Below, piece after piece: positions 43,532 to 52,904 of a DNA stretch of 64,000 nucleotides. Within the stretch, counting starts at the first letter, position 1, and the number at the start of each line of letters is the position of its first letter. A program made the translations under genes and the position numbers. The notes beneath the pieces were generated by a model. The model did not search any database. It was not told the origin of the DNA and was given only the letters and a program-made list of their open reading frames with translations. The stretch is from Xestospongia muta (Eukaryota; Porifera; Demospongiae; Haplosclerida; Petrosiidae): the NCBI GenBank assembly GCA_963693285.1, contig OY848917.1, positions 13,206,192 to 13,270,191 of the forward strand, written 5' to 3'.

Positions 43532-46198
43532 TATATGAAAAGCCTATTTTTCTCATATCAAACTTCTTGGAACATGTAAACATTACATTCAACAACTATG
43601 TATTAGGGAGACTGAAGCATAATCTATCTAACTAAGCAAGATGAACGTTCTCAGTCTATTCTTGTTGAGTAATGTACAACAACAGGACTATGCTTAATGT
43701 ACTTACCATAGTTTATAATAACAGCTCATATACCCAAACACATGTACAGCAAACGTTATAGTCGTCCAATACGAGCATAACAAATTAGAAGACTAAAGGT
43801 TGTCACGAGAATACACCGTAGATTATTAACCTCGTTGAGCGTGGGCGCCAAGCGAGGTTACTGTAGTCTGTCAGTGTGTGTATGTGTGTACGCACTGCAT
43901 GTTGCTTGTTTTTGAACTGCTATAACTTGGCAAGCGAAGCGTTAGCACCTACTAATGTTTAGCAACGAATAGAAAAACGTGTGGACTTTACAACAGTAGT
44001 GTCAAGAATATCGTCAAAGAAAACGAAAGCTTAAAACTCGCAAAAGAATTTTCAGGCTGCAGAGGTCAAGGAGCCGTTTCTCGAAAAGTAAAAAACTTAA
44101 TGTGGAGATTTTTTAGTATGTTGTAGACAATCTCAGAGTAATACGCATCAGCAAGACAGAAGGCCATTGGTTGAAGCAATCGTCAGAAAAGTTCTGAAAA
44201 GTGTTTTCAAGATTATACATGGACTTGGAGCGAAGTAATGCATTCAGGAAACGTCTCAAAGCACTGAAAAAACTGTTACTAATAGATAATATATTGATTT
44301 ATATTTGTACTACGGGATGTTTCCAAAGAATGTTTCATCTTCAAGTTACAATAAATTTTGTATATGAAATATGATAACTTTTAGAAGCTTGGGATTTTTT
44401 TTCTCGATCCATTGAACGAGAACGAAACATACTAGCACGTAGCTGACGTCACAAAAGCGAGTTACTTGATACTACCGTCTTGTCAATTAGTACGTGAATT
44501 AGCCAGCAAACAGTAAAGTTTTTCTCTCGTTAAAGAGAAAACTGGCATATCAAAATGTGACGACGCCTTCTGGATTGTTAATAAATTTTCTTGCAATGCT
44601 ACCTAACAACATCATAGCTGGGGCCAAAGCAAGCATAGCACTTTTAAATAACTAAGAAACTGCAGGGAGGTTCGGCACTTTAGTGCCTTTAATTTCACGA
44701 GTAATTTGATGGGCGTTACTCGATAACGATTACAGATAAAAAGGGACACAAGACAGTTAAATAAAGGCATAGAATGACTTTAGAAAAATCATTATAGTTC
44801 ATATGTTCATGTTATCTTTACTATATCATACATAGAGTAGGAATAATATTTATGTTAAGTCTTCAAATAATAGTTATAGACACAAGAATAAAATCTTAAA
44901 AGACAAAATCAAAGTGCAAAACAAAGTCCGCACCCTAATTTAATTTTTGTATGAACAACAATGGCTCCAAACAATAATATATAGATCAGCTATCATCCAT
45001 TCCTAGTGAGTAAAAAAGAGCTTAACTCATCCACATATACGGTCAGTGTACTCAAAAAAAATCAGAAATATAATTCAAATGGATTTCAACATCAGACATA
45101 AGCATTTATCAAACCAAAATAAGAAAAAAAAGTTTAATATAAGTTACATAATTCTTGGAGAAAACAAATAGAAAAGAACACAAAATGTGATAGAAAACAT
45201 GCTGATAATAAACAAATAAAATATATCACTATTTATACTTACTATATATAGTAGGCCAAAATGAAGTAGTAGATCCATACTAACAAGAGCAATAACATTT
45301 ATTTTATTAGTTCTCATGATTTCAACCCAAGATATACTACATTTATAAAAATAATCTTAAATAAATAACATTGTTGGATTAATTGGTCAGAGTTCAAATT
45401 GTTAAAAGTAGATTAAAAACATGTTAATATGTATTACATATATATATATTACATGTATACATGTTCATTGTTTAAGAAAGTTATCCAAAAACAACAGAAG
45501 GTATTGTTGAGGACAAAGTCTTTGTAATGGACTCAATAGAGTGACAATTTCTGAGAGTGTATGAAGTTCATTCTAAGATACAACTATAGTCATTCAATAA
45601 ATAATGTTTTGTAAAGTAATACAGACTATAATTAGATGACAGTTTACACAGTACTTCTCATATACACACTTCCATCTATATATTTCTACTTTATGTCTCA
45701 TTATTTCTGTACTCAACATCTCAAAGTGGAAGTGACGTTTTGCAAAATGGTCGTGATTTGACGATGCTGAACTATAGAGAGTTAGCTATTCTTTTACCTT
45801 CAAAAGGCACTTTCATCATTCTGTTGTCTTTTAAAATGTATTTTTTTGTAAGTGCTTATAGATGTTGTCATAACTTGTACTTTGTCTGTATGAGTCAGTC
45901 AGCCTGACATTAATATTAGTATCATCCATCGTTGAGTGTAAATACAACACAATGTATAGGACAGTCACCATTTTTAAACTTAAGTTACTACTATATATGT
46001 ACTATCTACAGTAATAATATAAATTATGTGGTAGAATAAATAAAGTATAGCTAACAAATTTAAAGACATCTTGTCAATGAAGTGGCTTGAATAGTGAATG
46101 AGGTGATCATTTCAATTTAGTCATCATAAGTCATCTGTTGAACATAGATATATTGTGAAAAACAGTGTATACTCTTTCCTTACCTGTAAGTCCATCAT
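1276..46198 (-). CDS. Ankyrin repeat - ZU5 - Death - alpha-catenin-like protein, split gene with a giant array intron
   Basis: Multi-exon gene read by hand. Coding exons, 5' to 3': 46184-46198 (uncertain), 41104-41196, 40734-40832, 7079-7177, 5355-5453, 5128-5311, 4474-5033, 4270-4401, 4041-4221, 3798-3923, 3400-3717, 3286-3348, 3169-3228, 3083-3127, 2935-2993, 2530-2645, 2194-2326, 1929-2010, 1276-1436. Every junction has GT...AG ends and matching phase; the exons sum to 2,625 nt (874 codons plus TAA). Order: ankyrin repeats (about residues 6-190), ZU5 (about 207-345), Death (about 537-620), Pro-rich linker (about 637-692), alpha-catenin/vinculin-like helices (about 712-874). ANK-ZU5-Death resembles ankyrins; the catenin-like end suggests a membrane-cytoskeleton adaptor (inference). 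Other introns are mostly 41-120 nt, so the 33.5-kb intron after residue 69 is exceptional. Certain from exon 41104-41196 onward; the start exon is a guess. Confidence 0.85.
2700..2762. repeat. (TA)n microsatellite
   Basis: Runs of TA/CATA dinucleotides inside the intron between the exons ending at 2645 and starting at 2935. No other content seen. Confidence 0.9.
2935..3348 (-). CDS. Proline-rich linker exons
   Basis: Four short exons (3286-3348, 3169-3228, 3083-3127, 2935-2993), separated by introns of 57, 41 and 89 nt, encode a low-complexity linker with repeated P/T/K content (for example SPPPVQTKPTEIK and PTTPLPIAPKPAIKK). Three have both ends in phase 1, so they are symmetrical and could be skipped or multiplied without a frameshift. 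They join the Death domain to the catenin-like end. Confidence 0.7.
3400..3717 (-). CDS. Death domain exon
   Basis: A single 318-nt exon with phase 1 at both ends. The translated pattern LLHKIRYMWNTIGEQLEV, then LSEVLQVWIDKRTCEVSWKT, then ITVVKEPPIDHNVVAENI, is the classic six-helix Death-fold spacing (W..IG..L near helix 1-2, L..VL..W in helix 4-5, W.T...A/V......N..A..I at the end). Death domains make homotypic contacts in ankyrins, Unc5, PIDD and NF-kB-pathway proteins. The partner cannot be named from the sequence. Confidence 0.8.
3798..4401 (-). CDS. Exons between ZU5 and Death (possible UPA-like region)
   Basis: Exons 4270-4401, 4041-4221 and 3798-3923 join in phases 0, 0 and 1. The second carries a beta-rich stretch (IKFKVSLKDEKKLTDLDLTF) that sits where a UPA domain lies in ankyrin/Unc5 proteins, but I cannot confirm the family. 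The third is Ser/Thr/Pro-rich (SASTSSATTPTIASMPTSTS) and is probably a flexible linker. The reverse strand of 3798-3923 also has an open frame, judged a shadow. Confidence 0.65.
4474..5033 (-). CDS. ZU5 domain exon
   Basis: A 560-nt exon, the largest in the gene. After a linker it reads KPEYGVKFVIPPSSVEVGQE, then DVELVSCFYKIKTTGKFTRP with I-E-V-H-L-Q-H-N following, then VIRISDFCLIGI. This is the ZU5 signature (G...IP.G........I......P....P....S......P..F..PV.V...H). ZU5 domains in ankyrins bind spectrin, and in Unc5/PIDD they form ZU5-UPA-Death supramodules. The preceding exon ends with a split codon that completes a Val, confirming the junction. Confidence 0.85.
5128..5453 (-). CDS. Ankyrin repeat exons 5355-5453 and 5128-5311
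   Basis: Exon 5355-5453 is exactly 99 nt, phase 0, one repeat (DQMTALHYVSRSNNTEIVQL, then LLQYSADPNICDK). After a 43-nt intron, exon 5128-5311 carries a repeat (NGNTALHIACKEGHINIIQS, then LLSRGADMTIKNK) and a partial last repeat (EGKTPLDEC). One repeat per 99-nt phase-0 exon is the pattern of the N-terminal half of the gene. Confidence 0.85.
5454..7078 (-). other. Intron with one relic ankyrin exon
   Basis: An AT-rich intron of 1,625 nt. The only structure seen is the relic exon at about 5555-5653 (separate entry). Two small plus-strand open frames near 6579-6960 look like chance in AT-rich DNA. Confidence 0.6.
5555..5653 (-). pseudogene. Relic ankyrin-repeat exon
   Basis: The minus strand matches the neighbouring exon 5355-5453 in layout: an acceptor AG, then ETAIYWTSLTNHTETVQL in place of MTALHYVSRSNNTEIVQL. 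It then loses frame with two consecutive stop codons where LLQYSADP should be. It is a duplicated 99-nt repeat exon that has decayed and is presumably no longer spliced. Confidence 0.65.
7079..7177 (-). CDS. Ankyrin repeat exon downstream of the array
   Basis: Exactly 99 nt, one repeat, phase 0 at both ends (VGSTPVILAAKRRHRDIVLI, then LAQKGANLDIVNK). Acceptor is TATATTTAG, donor GTAAGTGTTC. The donor begins GTAAGTGTT, the same nine bases as the donor-like box of the array units just upstream in transcription. This is the first conventional exon after the giant array. Confidence 0.9.
7178..7985 (-). other. Array-proximal intron flank
   Basis: Unique AT-rich intron sequence between the array and exon 7079-7177; no coding signal. 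Bases 7858-7985 reappear with a few substitutions right after the N gap at 18,338, so this flank exists twice in the assembly. Confidence 0.7.
8026..8236 (-). repeat. First array units (3' end of array) including an internally deleted unit
   Basis: The array starts with a degenerate unit (TTTGCTACAATTGATGACAC on the plus strand). A shortened unit near 8,141 follows, where CACTTAT runs straight into ATATGGG, removing the triplet and both splice-like boxes. The first full cassette near 8,235 has triplet GGA on the sense strand. The same deletion form recurs near 8,516, 9,032 and 10,976. Confidence 0.75.
12780..15360 (-). repeat. Higher-order repeats of about 1.2-1.35 kb in the array
   Basis: A run of units with plus-strand triplets CAT, TCC, TCG, AAT, a deleted unit, TGG, TCC occurs from about 12,787. 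It recurs about 1.2 kb later with one extra unit. The same deletion junction (TTACATTAAGAAAG) appears at 13,339 and 14,541, showing block duplication. A third partial round follows to about 15,350. Confidence 0.7.
15904..18137 (-). repeat. Five-unit higher-order repeat (about 715 bp), three rounds
   Basis: Plus-strand triplets run AGT TGG AGA CAG ATT, then (after an extra AGT unit) AGT TGG AGT CAG ATC, then AGT TGG AGT CAG ATC up to the gap. Rounds two and three look identical. Round one differs from them at four places, two of which are the triplets AGA/AGT (16,196-16,198 versus 17,053-17,055) and ATT/ATC (16,482-16,484 versus 17,339-17,341). Confidence 0.75.
18138..18337. other. Assembly gap (200 N)
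   Basis: Exactly 200 unknown bases, probably a placeholder length. The sequence after it does not continue the array but restarts with the array's left flank. Confidence 0.99.
18338..18520 (-). repeat. Second copy of the array's left flank
   Basis: Bases 18,338 onward match 7,858 onward (AAGAAACTGTCAATTGACCA and the following 150 bases) with a handful of substitutions. The repeat array then restarts. Either the array start was duplicated, or two haplotypes were placed end to end. Confidence 0.9.
27896..33445 (-). repeat. Long higher-order unit, copy 1 (5,550 bp, 39 cassettes)
   Basis: This block of 39 array units is repeated immediately downstream with an offset of exactly 5,550 bp. It carries about 34 intact AG|NNN|GT cassettes; the others have a lost donor. 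Compared line by line with copy 2, I find differences only at 32,572-32,575 and 33,002. Confidence 0.9.
33446..38995 (-). repeat. Long higher-order unit, copy 2 (5,550 bp, 39 cassettes)
   Basis: Tandem copy of 27,896-33,445. Both differences fall on the variable triplet. At 38,122-38,125 plus-strand T-TCT became C-AGA, which also restores the donor GT on the sense strand. At 38,552 AGA became AGC. The rest of the 5.55 kb reads the same. Confidence 0.9.
38996..40040 (-). repeat. 5' end of the array (first cassettes to be transcribed)
   Basis: Seven more diverged units with sense triplets CTT, CTT, ATT, AGA, CTG, GAA and finally ATT. The last has lost the donor (AT instead of GT). Divergence between units is higher here than in the middle, as expected at the edge of an array homogenised by unequal exchange. 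Confidence 0.75.
40041..40733 (-). other. Intron between exon 40734-40832 and the array
   Basis: Unique AT-rich sequence without open frames. Nothing beyond ordinary intron features seen. Confidence 0.6.
40734..40832 (-). CDS. Ankyrin repeat exon upstream of the array
   Basis: 99 nt, phase 0 at both ends, one canonical repeat (DGWSALHYASYEGHSDIVEL, then LLTHGANINVVTK). It ends in the loop between repeats (…INVVTK), so residues added by array cassettes would sit in the ankyrin beta-hairpin, a usual ligand-contact site (family knowledge). Donor reads AAG|GTAATTC. Confidence 0.9.
41104..41196 (-). CDS. First ankyrin repeat exon
   Basis: 93 nt, phase 0 (NDSLIECVKKGDLSGVQNAL, then SRGADINILNK). 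The degenerate start (LIE.V.KGDL..V) is typical of an N-terminal capping ankyrin repeat. It has no Met, so at least one more upstream exon is required. Confidence 0.85.
42760..43115. repeat. Dispersed repeat, copy A (truncated)
   Basis: Starts TTAACCTCGCTGTGCGTGGG, continues CTGTAGTCTGTCAGTGTGTG, and ends after ATACGCATCAGCAAGACAGA. It shares these words and spacing with copy B at 43,825. No coding capacity is visible; it may be a non-autonomous element. Confidence 0.75.
43436..43528. repeat. (AT)n microsatellite
   Basis: Two long AT runs separated by TTTATATGGGCAGTA. The flanks TATAAATTATAT and ATAATTTATATGGG can pair, so the tract may extrude as a hairpin. Confidence 0.9.
43825..44375. repeat. 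Dispersed repeat, copy B (longer)
   Basis: Same head as copy A (AACCTCGTTGAGCGTGGGCG), same body, and a tail (CGTCTCAAAGCACTGAAAAA and TTTGTACTACGGGATG) also found at window positions 1-150. It defines an element of at least about 550 bp. Confidence 0.8.
46184..46198 (-). CDS. Possible start exon of the ankyrin/catenin-like gene
   Basis: The minus strand reads ATG ATG GAC TTA CAG|GTAAGG: a Met-starting phase-0 piece (MMDLQ) with a strong donor. It would join exon 41104-41196 as MMDLQNDSLIECVKKGDL, a natural N-terminus. However, the same bases are also the end of a longer open exon in another frame (46184-46428) that belongs to a decayed neighbouring gene. This start is therefore only a candidate. 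Confidence 0.35.
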
Positions 46199-47399
46199 TT
46201 GAACTGTATAGTTCTGCATTATCACTCTTATCTATATTTGCATGATTGTTTCTGATATCTATAATTTGGCATAATTTACATATTATATCAATCAGAAAGT
46301 TATCTTGAGTTGCCTCTCCTCTGTTAACACAGATTACATGTTTACTGCATGAGTATGTATGTCCATAATGATGTCCCGATTTGACAAATTTACATCTGGC
46401 TGCCCCACATCTAGTCTTCCATCCACTGCTAAAGTATTTTCAGATGAGTTCTCATCTATAGACAAATTTCCATTGTGTCTAGTCCATCCAAATATATCCA
46501 CAGGTAGAATAATGATTGTATTCCAACAATATTGATTCTATAGTAGTCATAGACCCAATAGATCTAATCCAGTGATGTTCTAAAGGTTTGATTGAAGGTG
46601 GCAATTGGTCTTCAAATATATATGATTAAATTTTATGTGTCGTAGATTGTTGTAAAAGTTAGAGTGTTTCTGTCTAATGTCCTCACTTGAGTTTTGTTAA
46701 TAGCATTTTTTTAATGTCCATACTCTTCACCTTCAGGTAATAGAAGGTATCATTTAGGAGAAGGTGTTGAAGCTTTTCATTTAAGCTAGAGATTAAAGAT
46801 TGAACCCTCTTCATAATAGTAGAGTAAGTGTTGCAGTAAATGTTACAAATTCTATGATCTGATGTAAAGCTTAAATCACTATTATAATGAACTTGATAAT
46901 GTTCTATAATTGCCTTAGGGTCTGGCCATTATCAAACTGTGTCATATTTTATGTTAGCATTACGTGTATAGCATTTATGGGCATAGTACTTACATATCAT
47001 CATTGCTATGTGATAAACAATGGACCTGTCTGTAGTGTGACTTACAAAGCATCACTGTCTGAGTGTCATCAAGGTTATCAGTCACAAAGCCTAAACATAG
47101 TATCTTCATCATTAGCTATACAAATATATTTGTTGTTATAATGTTATAGACATAATTTTATTGTATTGTGTTTTCTAAGAGATTGCTTACACTGGCTATT
47201 TTAAAGTGGTTGTGACTTTAAAGTAAAGTGCTGGACAATTACAATACTAATACAAAGGAAAGATACATTTGTTTGCTACACTGTGTATTTTTATTACAAC
47301 TGTAATATTATAAGGAAAGTCAGGCTACCAAACTGTATTGCTAACAGTACAATGATGGACTGTAACTTTTGAGATGAAATCATTCCTTCCTATAGTTAT

Positions 47400-47515
47400 T
47401 TTACCATACACAATATAGTTAACACCTCTTAATGTTCATTAGTTTTATACATAGTATAGTTAACACCTCTACTGTTCATTAGTTATTAGGATAGAGATAA
47501 CACCTCTACATCATT
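47400..47515. repeat. Short tandem repeat around 'AACACCTCT'
   Basis: Three imperfect copies of a roughly 50-bp unit containing AACACCTCT and GTTCATTAGTT. It overlaps the end of the fragmented gene. Confidence 0.5.
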
Positions 47516-48609
47516 AAAATAAAGCGTAAATTATAAAGCTTGGGAATGTTGAATAAAGTAAGAATGCTATAATAAAACTTCTGTCCATCACAATAGTCAC
47601 TAAGAAATCCAAAAGTTCTTTTATTTTCTCTGAATACCTATAAACACATAACATTAATAAATTTAGTAGTTATTACTATACAAGTACATCTTATGATTGT
47701 TCTGAGCCTCCTACTACTGAATAATAGCTGCTGGAGGGACAACTCAATTGGTACTACATAACACATACATGGAGCAAAATTTGTTCAAACAAAACTTTGA
47801 ACAATACTTTGTCTAAGTTATCTTTCAAATAGTGGCATTATTATTTAATGAAACAAGCATATTATGATTAGAGCTGAGAACATACCTCAAAATGAAGACT
47901 TTCAGTCATGTACTTATTCAAAAGATGTTTTGACATGAGTCCATTAAATGGTGTCAAAGTTGAGATGTATGCAGGATAACCTTTAGTGATGAATATTTAG
48001 TGAACAAGTATGGTACAATGGTGAGTATTTGTTTCTCTATAGTATGTATGACAACTGCCACTAGAGTATTTAGATATTTAGTGAACAAGGATGGTTCGAT
48101 GGTGAATGTTTGTTCCTCTATTTGTACAATACACTGCTGCAAGTGTAATGTCACATCACCAACAAGATTCCATAAAATTTCACCTTCAATAAAGACAATG
48201 CAGCCTATTGTATGTACCTATCTGTTTCTGATTTAGTCACCACGTGTAAAGCACAAAGTATCACAATTTCTAATGGAGTTCTCTAGATGAACTTCATGTC
48301 CCAATATGTCTTTACACTATCTATACTAGCGTTTTATAGGAATGAAATTCCTTGTAAATTCTAGGACAACCAAATGCACTACAGGAGACATTAAAGTTGG
48401 GGTCAAAAGCACAAATGTTTCTGGTGTGACATACTATATCTTTCATTGAAGCTCCTGCAAATCTGAAACATATGTTGCAGTATTATCTTAGTCTGAGGTT
48501 ACCCATCCTTCGCTAAGAGTAACACCAGGCTAGTAGCATCTCTCACTCATACTTACCCTTACTGGTTAATTAGCGCCCGCTTAGTGCTGTACCAACTATT
48601 ACAGACCAC

Positions 48610-49316
48610 ATGTTCCTAGGACGTTTGAAACTGACGCGGTGAAAGTCGTGTTAGCTCTTGAACGAGACAAACCTTTTTAAAATCCTATTATCTGATGTTG
48701 AATTTTAAGAAGCTGGTTTTCTTAGAAATGTCAACTTCAGAGACAACGTTGACCTCGTTATAACTTTTCATTGGTACGATGAGGATTGGAAGGAGTTCGC
48801 TAAGATTGATATAAAAGAAGATACAAAGCACAAAATAACGAAATTGGTGGTTACACCTTATCTAGCAACACCTGCAGAGAGACAGGTTGGTAGTGAAGAT
48901 GGACAGGTACGTATATATATATATATATAATATATATATATATATATACTTTCACAATAATATGTGTTATATTGAGAAGTACATTATAGTACTAGCTGTT
49001 GATTCTTCCCAGTATTCATTTATTCTAGAAACATAGAAGCAATAATTGTAGGCTTCCAGAATTTGTGTTTATTATCTTTCAAATTGTATATAATTTCTAA
49101 TAGGTTGAGGAAAAGCAGAGCTGCTCCTAATTATAGTTCTCATCTTTCCAGCAACATAATTCAACATCGTCGGACAATGACAATGAATTGATACCTGAGA
49201 AACTCTCCATTGTTTTTGTTTTGGATGATGATTATGAGATTAGCTATGCAAAAGTTAAAGTAGATGACAACAACAAACAACTTTTAACAATAGAGGGGTC
49301 CAGTAATGAAAAGTAG
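48610..49316 (+). CDS. Small three-exon gene of unknown function
   Basis: Exons 48610-48638, 48726-48906 and 49152-49316 (375 nt, 124 aa). Phases match (2 then 0) and introns are GTGAAAG...TTCTTAG and GTACGTA...TTTCCAG. The body reads FRDNVDLVITFHWYDEDWKE, FAKIDIKEDTKHKITKLVV, then LSIVFVLDDDYEISYAKVKV and a TAG stop. Two similar beta-rich, acidic halves (each V-hydrophobic, D/E-rich, then K-V/I-D-I/V-K) suggest an internal duplication. I do not recognise the family. No signal peptide or membrane segment is seen. The first exon is the least certain part. Confidence 0.55.
48911..48948. repeat. (TA)n tract in the first half of intron 2
   Basis: TA dinucleotides directly after the donor GTACG of the small gene. 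Confidence 0.85.
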
Positions 49317-51860
49317 TGAAGAGAATCTTATTACTTGAACTTTCATTATTTCAGTCCGTGTCATCAGTAAAAACATTTAGAGTTGCTTTTCTGCACTTTC
49401 AGTCAAGGCTTAACTTTAGCTAATTGACTTATTGTAAACCTATCTTTATTGAGTTACAAAAATAATAGTCTTTGGTTAATTTAAAAAATAAAATTTGTGA
49501 TTGAAGCTAATTTAAAATGTTAAACCAATCCATACAAGTGTGGGATGTAGTTAACCTACCAAAAATATTAGAATGTTAAATCTAAAATGTGTGCACAAAT
49601 TATTGCCAATTATATCTAATTGCCATAAATTAAATCACATACTTCAATTGCTAATTTTTACTATACCTACTGAAAGTAATGAGTGCAATAATACATAGAA
49701 GACTTGAACAAGATTTCACCATAACTGGTGAGCCTGATGATCATAACTTTTTAAATTGATGAGTTTTTATTGTTAGTTCAATCGATATTGATTAATTGTT
49801 GCTCTGATGTGTTCTATATTTACTGTTAATATTTTTGTGAAGTAGTTTTCCATTTTCTCTGTTTAAGTTTTTCATTGCCATAAGATACTTGTAGTTAATG
49901 TGTACTGTCAGAAAAAAACAATCATCTATAAATTATAACAAACAACATAGTGAGTATTAGTGACATCAAATACCATCAATAATATCTTGTTGAAAGAACT
50001 CTCTTTCTTCAACTTCCATCCAGTTACTATTGGAAGCTCCTCCTTGGAGAAAAATCCATTACTTTTAAGTTAACTGAGAGGCATCAGTTGAAGCATTTTC
50101 TTAATTTAATAGCAAATACTAGTTATCTGATGACCTCACTAATATATATTACATAACATTTGATAAACTTTGAGGAGATTATATGAGTAGTAGTATATAG
50201 TAGGATTCACCTCCACAGTACTATGATATTACACAAATTTAAACAAATATAAAAAAACAGTTCTACTTGAGGACTAGTGACCAATGGTGACAACATTGAT
50301 AGCAATGAAGGTATGTCTGGAGATGGTGAATGGAACTCAAGCACACATATCATCTGACAGTCAGATATTAAAGACTATCTTTAAAGAATATATTCAAATG
50401 TTTTAATGTTGAGTGATTGTCTAGCTGTTTCTTTCTTTCATAAGAATCGACCTTATACTTTGCTCTCTGAACAATAAAATATGTAGAGAGTAGAAAATAG
50501 TGTAAATTTGGACCTATTTTGTTACCACAATTAACCTGAACTAGCATTATATATATGCACCATATGCCAGCATAATAAAATAAGATGGAGTCAAACAGCA
50601 CTTCCACAAGAAAACAAATATATATATGAGAACTGGTTTCCATATATATCAGCTTTAATGCTTAACTCAACCTTGCAAACAAAAAACTTTGATTAAGACA
50701 ACTGAAATAGACAATTTTAGCTAGCTCTATGCAAAGCCTTGTGGTTGACCTATTTAAAGTGTCAAATTTCTCAGTCCACCCATTGGCTTTTAATGAAATA
50801 CTCAAATAAAAATTTAAACTAACCTTAGAATTAAGGTCAGAATCAAAGGTACACATTTGTGGTTCTTGAAGGTTTAGCCTTCTAAGTACATAACTATATG
50901 AGAACATGTACTTAATTACTATGTGTATTACCTTTTGTTAACACTGCTAGAAAGTGCATGTCTGAGGTAGTATTAGAGTCTATGAAACATCATAATACTG
51001 AAATGAATGAATTGAAGACATTACCTGAAGTAACAATGTGGTCAGTCATATGTTTTTGGGATATTCTCTTTGTGGTGTACCATCTGGTACGTAGTAGAAC
51101 ATATGTATGCTTATATAAGAATTAAACACTTACTTTATACATCCCTGTTTCTATGAGATGGGGTCCTATGTGGAATACTCTTTCTTAATTGGTACTGCAT
51201 AGTATTAACAGCTAGTACAATGTCTTGAAAAATTAAATAATTTATAAGTATAAAGTCTCTATAAAACCATTTTACTTCAATACTGCTTGTTAGAAAACAT
51301 GTAAGTTTAGTTTGTGACTTAAATGAAAGCCAAACTCAGAACTGTTTAAAAGAAACATACCTAATATCCTTTTGGTAGTTTTTTCACTTTAAGTAGATTT
51401 ATATAAAATGTTAATAAAATGGTAATGTACAATTAATGATACCTTTAGGTTAGGGTTAAATCTTTGCCAGTTCGTTCGCTACTAGAACCGAAACTAACAC
51501 TAATAACTATAATAACACGATAGACGAGGATTGATAATTGATGAAGTACCTTTCGAACTGCTTGGTCCTTTCACGATCCTGTCCCCTTATGGTATCTCTT
51601 TGCTCAAAGAAAGCACTCTTTTGTCGTGTAGTTATCTGTAAACGTAGGACACTGGAATGTTATTTTCTAACAGAGGTTTCTCATATAGAGCTTTGGTTTG
51701 CGAAAAAGTTGCAACTTGCAACATAACAGATGTCTCATATCACGTGACTACCTGTCACGCAAAAATTAACCCGGGGAAAAGGTGGATCCAGGACCCAAGC
51801 CAAAACCCGACCCCCATTGCCAAAATTGATCCGTGTATGCACACGTTATGCCATGAGGTG
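49317..51860. other. Intergenic stretch
   Basis: AT-rich; the open frames seen (50,368-50,907 minus, 51,538-51,887 plus) have no family signal, no splice support and biased AT composition. Between about 51,450 and 51,860 GC content rises and may be a promoter region for the fragments that follow. Nothing else seen. Confidence 0.5.
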
Positions 51861-51867
51861 TTATTGA

Positions 51868-52550
51868 AGAGCAATGGAAGATTATAACGAAGCTGCTGTA
51901 GTTGAAAAGTCTGGAGGCATTGAAGATATTGATTTAGTCGATGGTTCTTTTCCCTCTACTTAACTGAATCTAGGTATCCTAGTGGATGTAGTGATGCTTG
52001 GAAGAGAGCTATCAGAAAGAAAGCTGGCATGTTTGTAATTAATGATAGAGTGATGTAAAGAGAAAGGTAAATGATGAAAGTAAATTCTTTTGTTGATTTA
52101 CATTATTGATTTTAAAGATAGATGAGCTTTGATTTTTCAGAACAAGAGAAGAACAGCTGAAAATGCTTCAAGCATGCCACCTTGATGATCCAACTGCTGA
52201 TCACATGTATAGGTGAGAAGAAAGTATTCAAAGAATTATAGCACATTATGTGGACTTGGAATAGTTAAAGATGTAAAGAAAATGATAATATTATATAACT
52301 ATAAACTAGCTATGTAAATTTTCTTGTGCAAATATTAATATAGACATCATCAAAGACCCTCTAATCATTTAAGGACTTTTCATTTTGTTTCTAGATATGT
52401 CATCATGTGATATTTAATGACTAAATCATATAATGATGACTCAAACACAAGAGTTACATCCTCTGCCTGTGAAAACACTCTGGTATCATGTTGGTATTGA
52501 TTTCATTGACCCAATAAAACCAACTCTAAAGGCAAGTAAATCAATATATA
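51868..52550 (+). pseudogene. Retroelement-type integrase gene fragment (KRBA2/Ty3-like)
   Basis: Pieces in order: an acidic N-terminal bit from ATG at 51,871 (MEDYNEAAVV...DIDLVDGS). After a frame change comes YLTESRYPSGCSDAWKRAIR. Then EEQLKMLQACHLDDPTADHM (52,139-52,213), which matches the H2C2 integrase zinc-binding motif (…L.ACH.DPT.GHM). Last is ELHPLPVKTLWYHVGIDFI (52,451-52,510), which matches the start of an rve-type integrase core. Family assignments are from memory of Ty3-derived host genes. Frame breaks and missing parts indicate a decayed copy. Confidence 0.6.
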
Positions 52551-52904
52551 TTAATCCTAAGAGACTACTTTGGACCAGGTGTTGTCAAGGCCCTTTTAAG
52601 GTTTCATTAGAATTTTCATTAGAATTTGATGAAAGTTATAATTAGATTTGACTTTGACATGAAGTATGTGTGAGATGACTTTCTTGACACATGTACATAT
52701 CCATACAATACTTCAGTTTATGAGTCCACTGCCTTTACTCTATTTTAACTCACGTTTGGTTGTAAAGCCTTCCTTCCAATTGACATTGCAAATAGCTACA
52801 TCAAGACTTTGAGAGTCACTGGCAGATAAGTTGTCATTTAAATTTGATTCAGAAACAGAATTCAAGCTCATGCTATCAAAGTTTTTTAACTTGGATTTGC
52901 AAGT

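Larger units (their letters stand above)
41197..46183 (-). other. Long intron or intergenic stretch with dispersed repeats
   Basis: No convincing exon found. It contains two copies of a dispersed repeat (about 42,760-43,115 and 43,825-44,375), an (AT)n tract (43,436-43,528) and a (GT)n tract near 42,808. Open frames at 41,492-41,796 on either strand overlap each other and show no family signal. Confidence 0.5.
46184..48446 (-). pseudogene. Fragmented zinc-finger multi-copy gene
   Basis: Several exon-like pieces. 48327-48446 starts ATG and ends CSAFGCPRIYKEFHSYKTL, a C2H2-like finger. 47886-47980 reads STLTPFNGLMSKHLLNKYMT and joins in phase 0 to 47506-47637 (VFRENKRTFGFLSDYCDGQK), which runs into a stop. 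46994-47090 joins in phase 2 to 46184-46428, Cys/His-rich (TRCGAARCKF, GHHYGHTYSCSKHVICV). The pieces resemble a repetitive animal protein family with an N-terminal finger and an LSDYCDGQ-like motif (recalled, not checked). They do not join into one frame, so the gene is probably decayed. Confidence 0.45.

Noticed and set aside
47954..48236. Overlapping open frames around 48 kb
   Set aside because: They arise from a two-copy tandem repeat (about 48,000-48,115); the real exon-like piece here is 47886-47980 in another frame.
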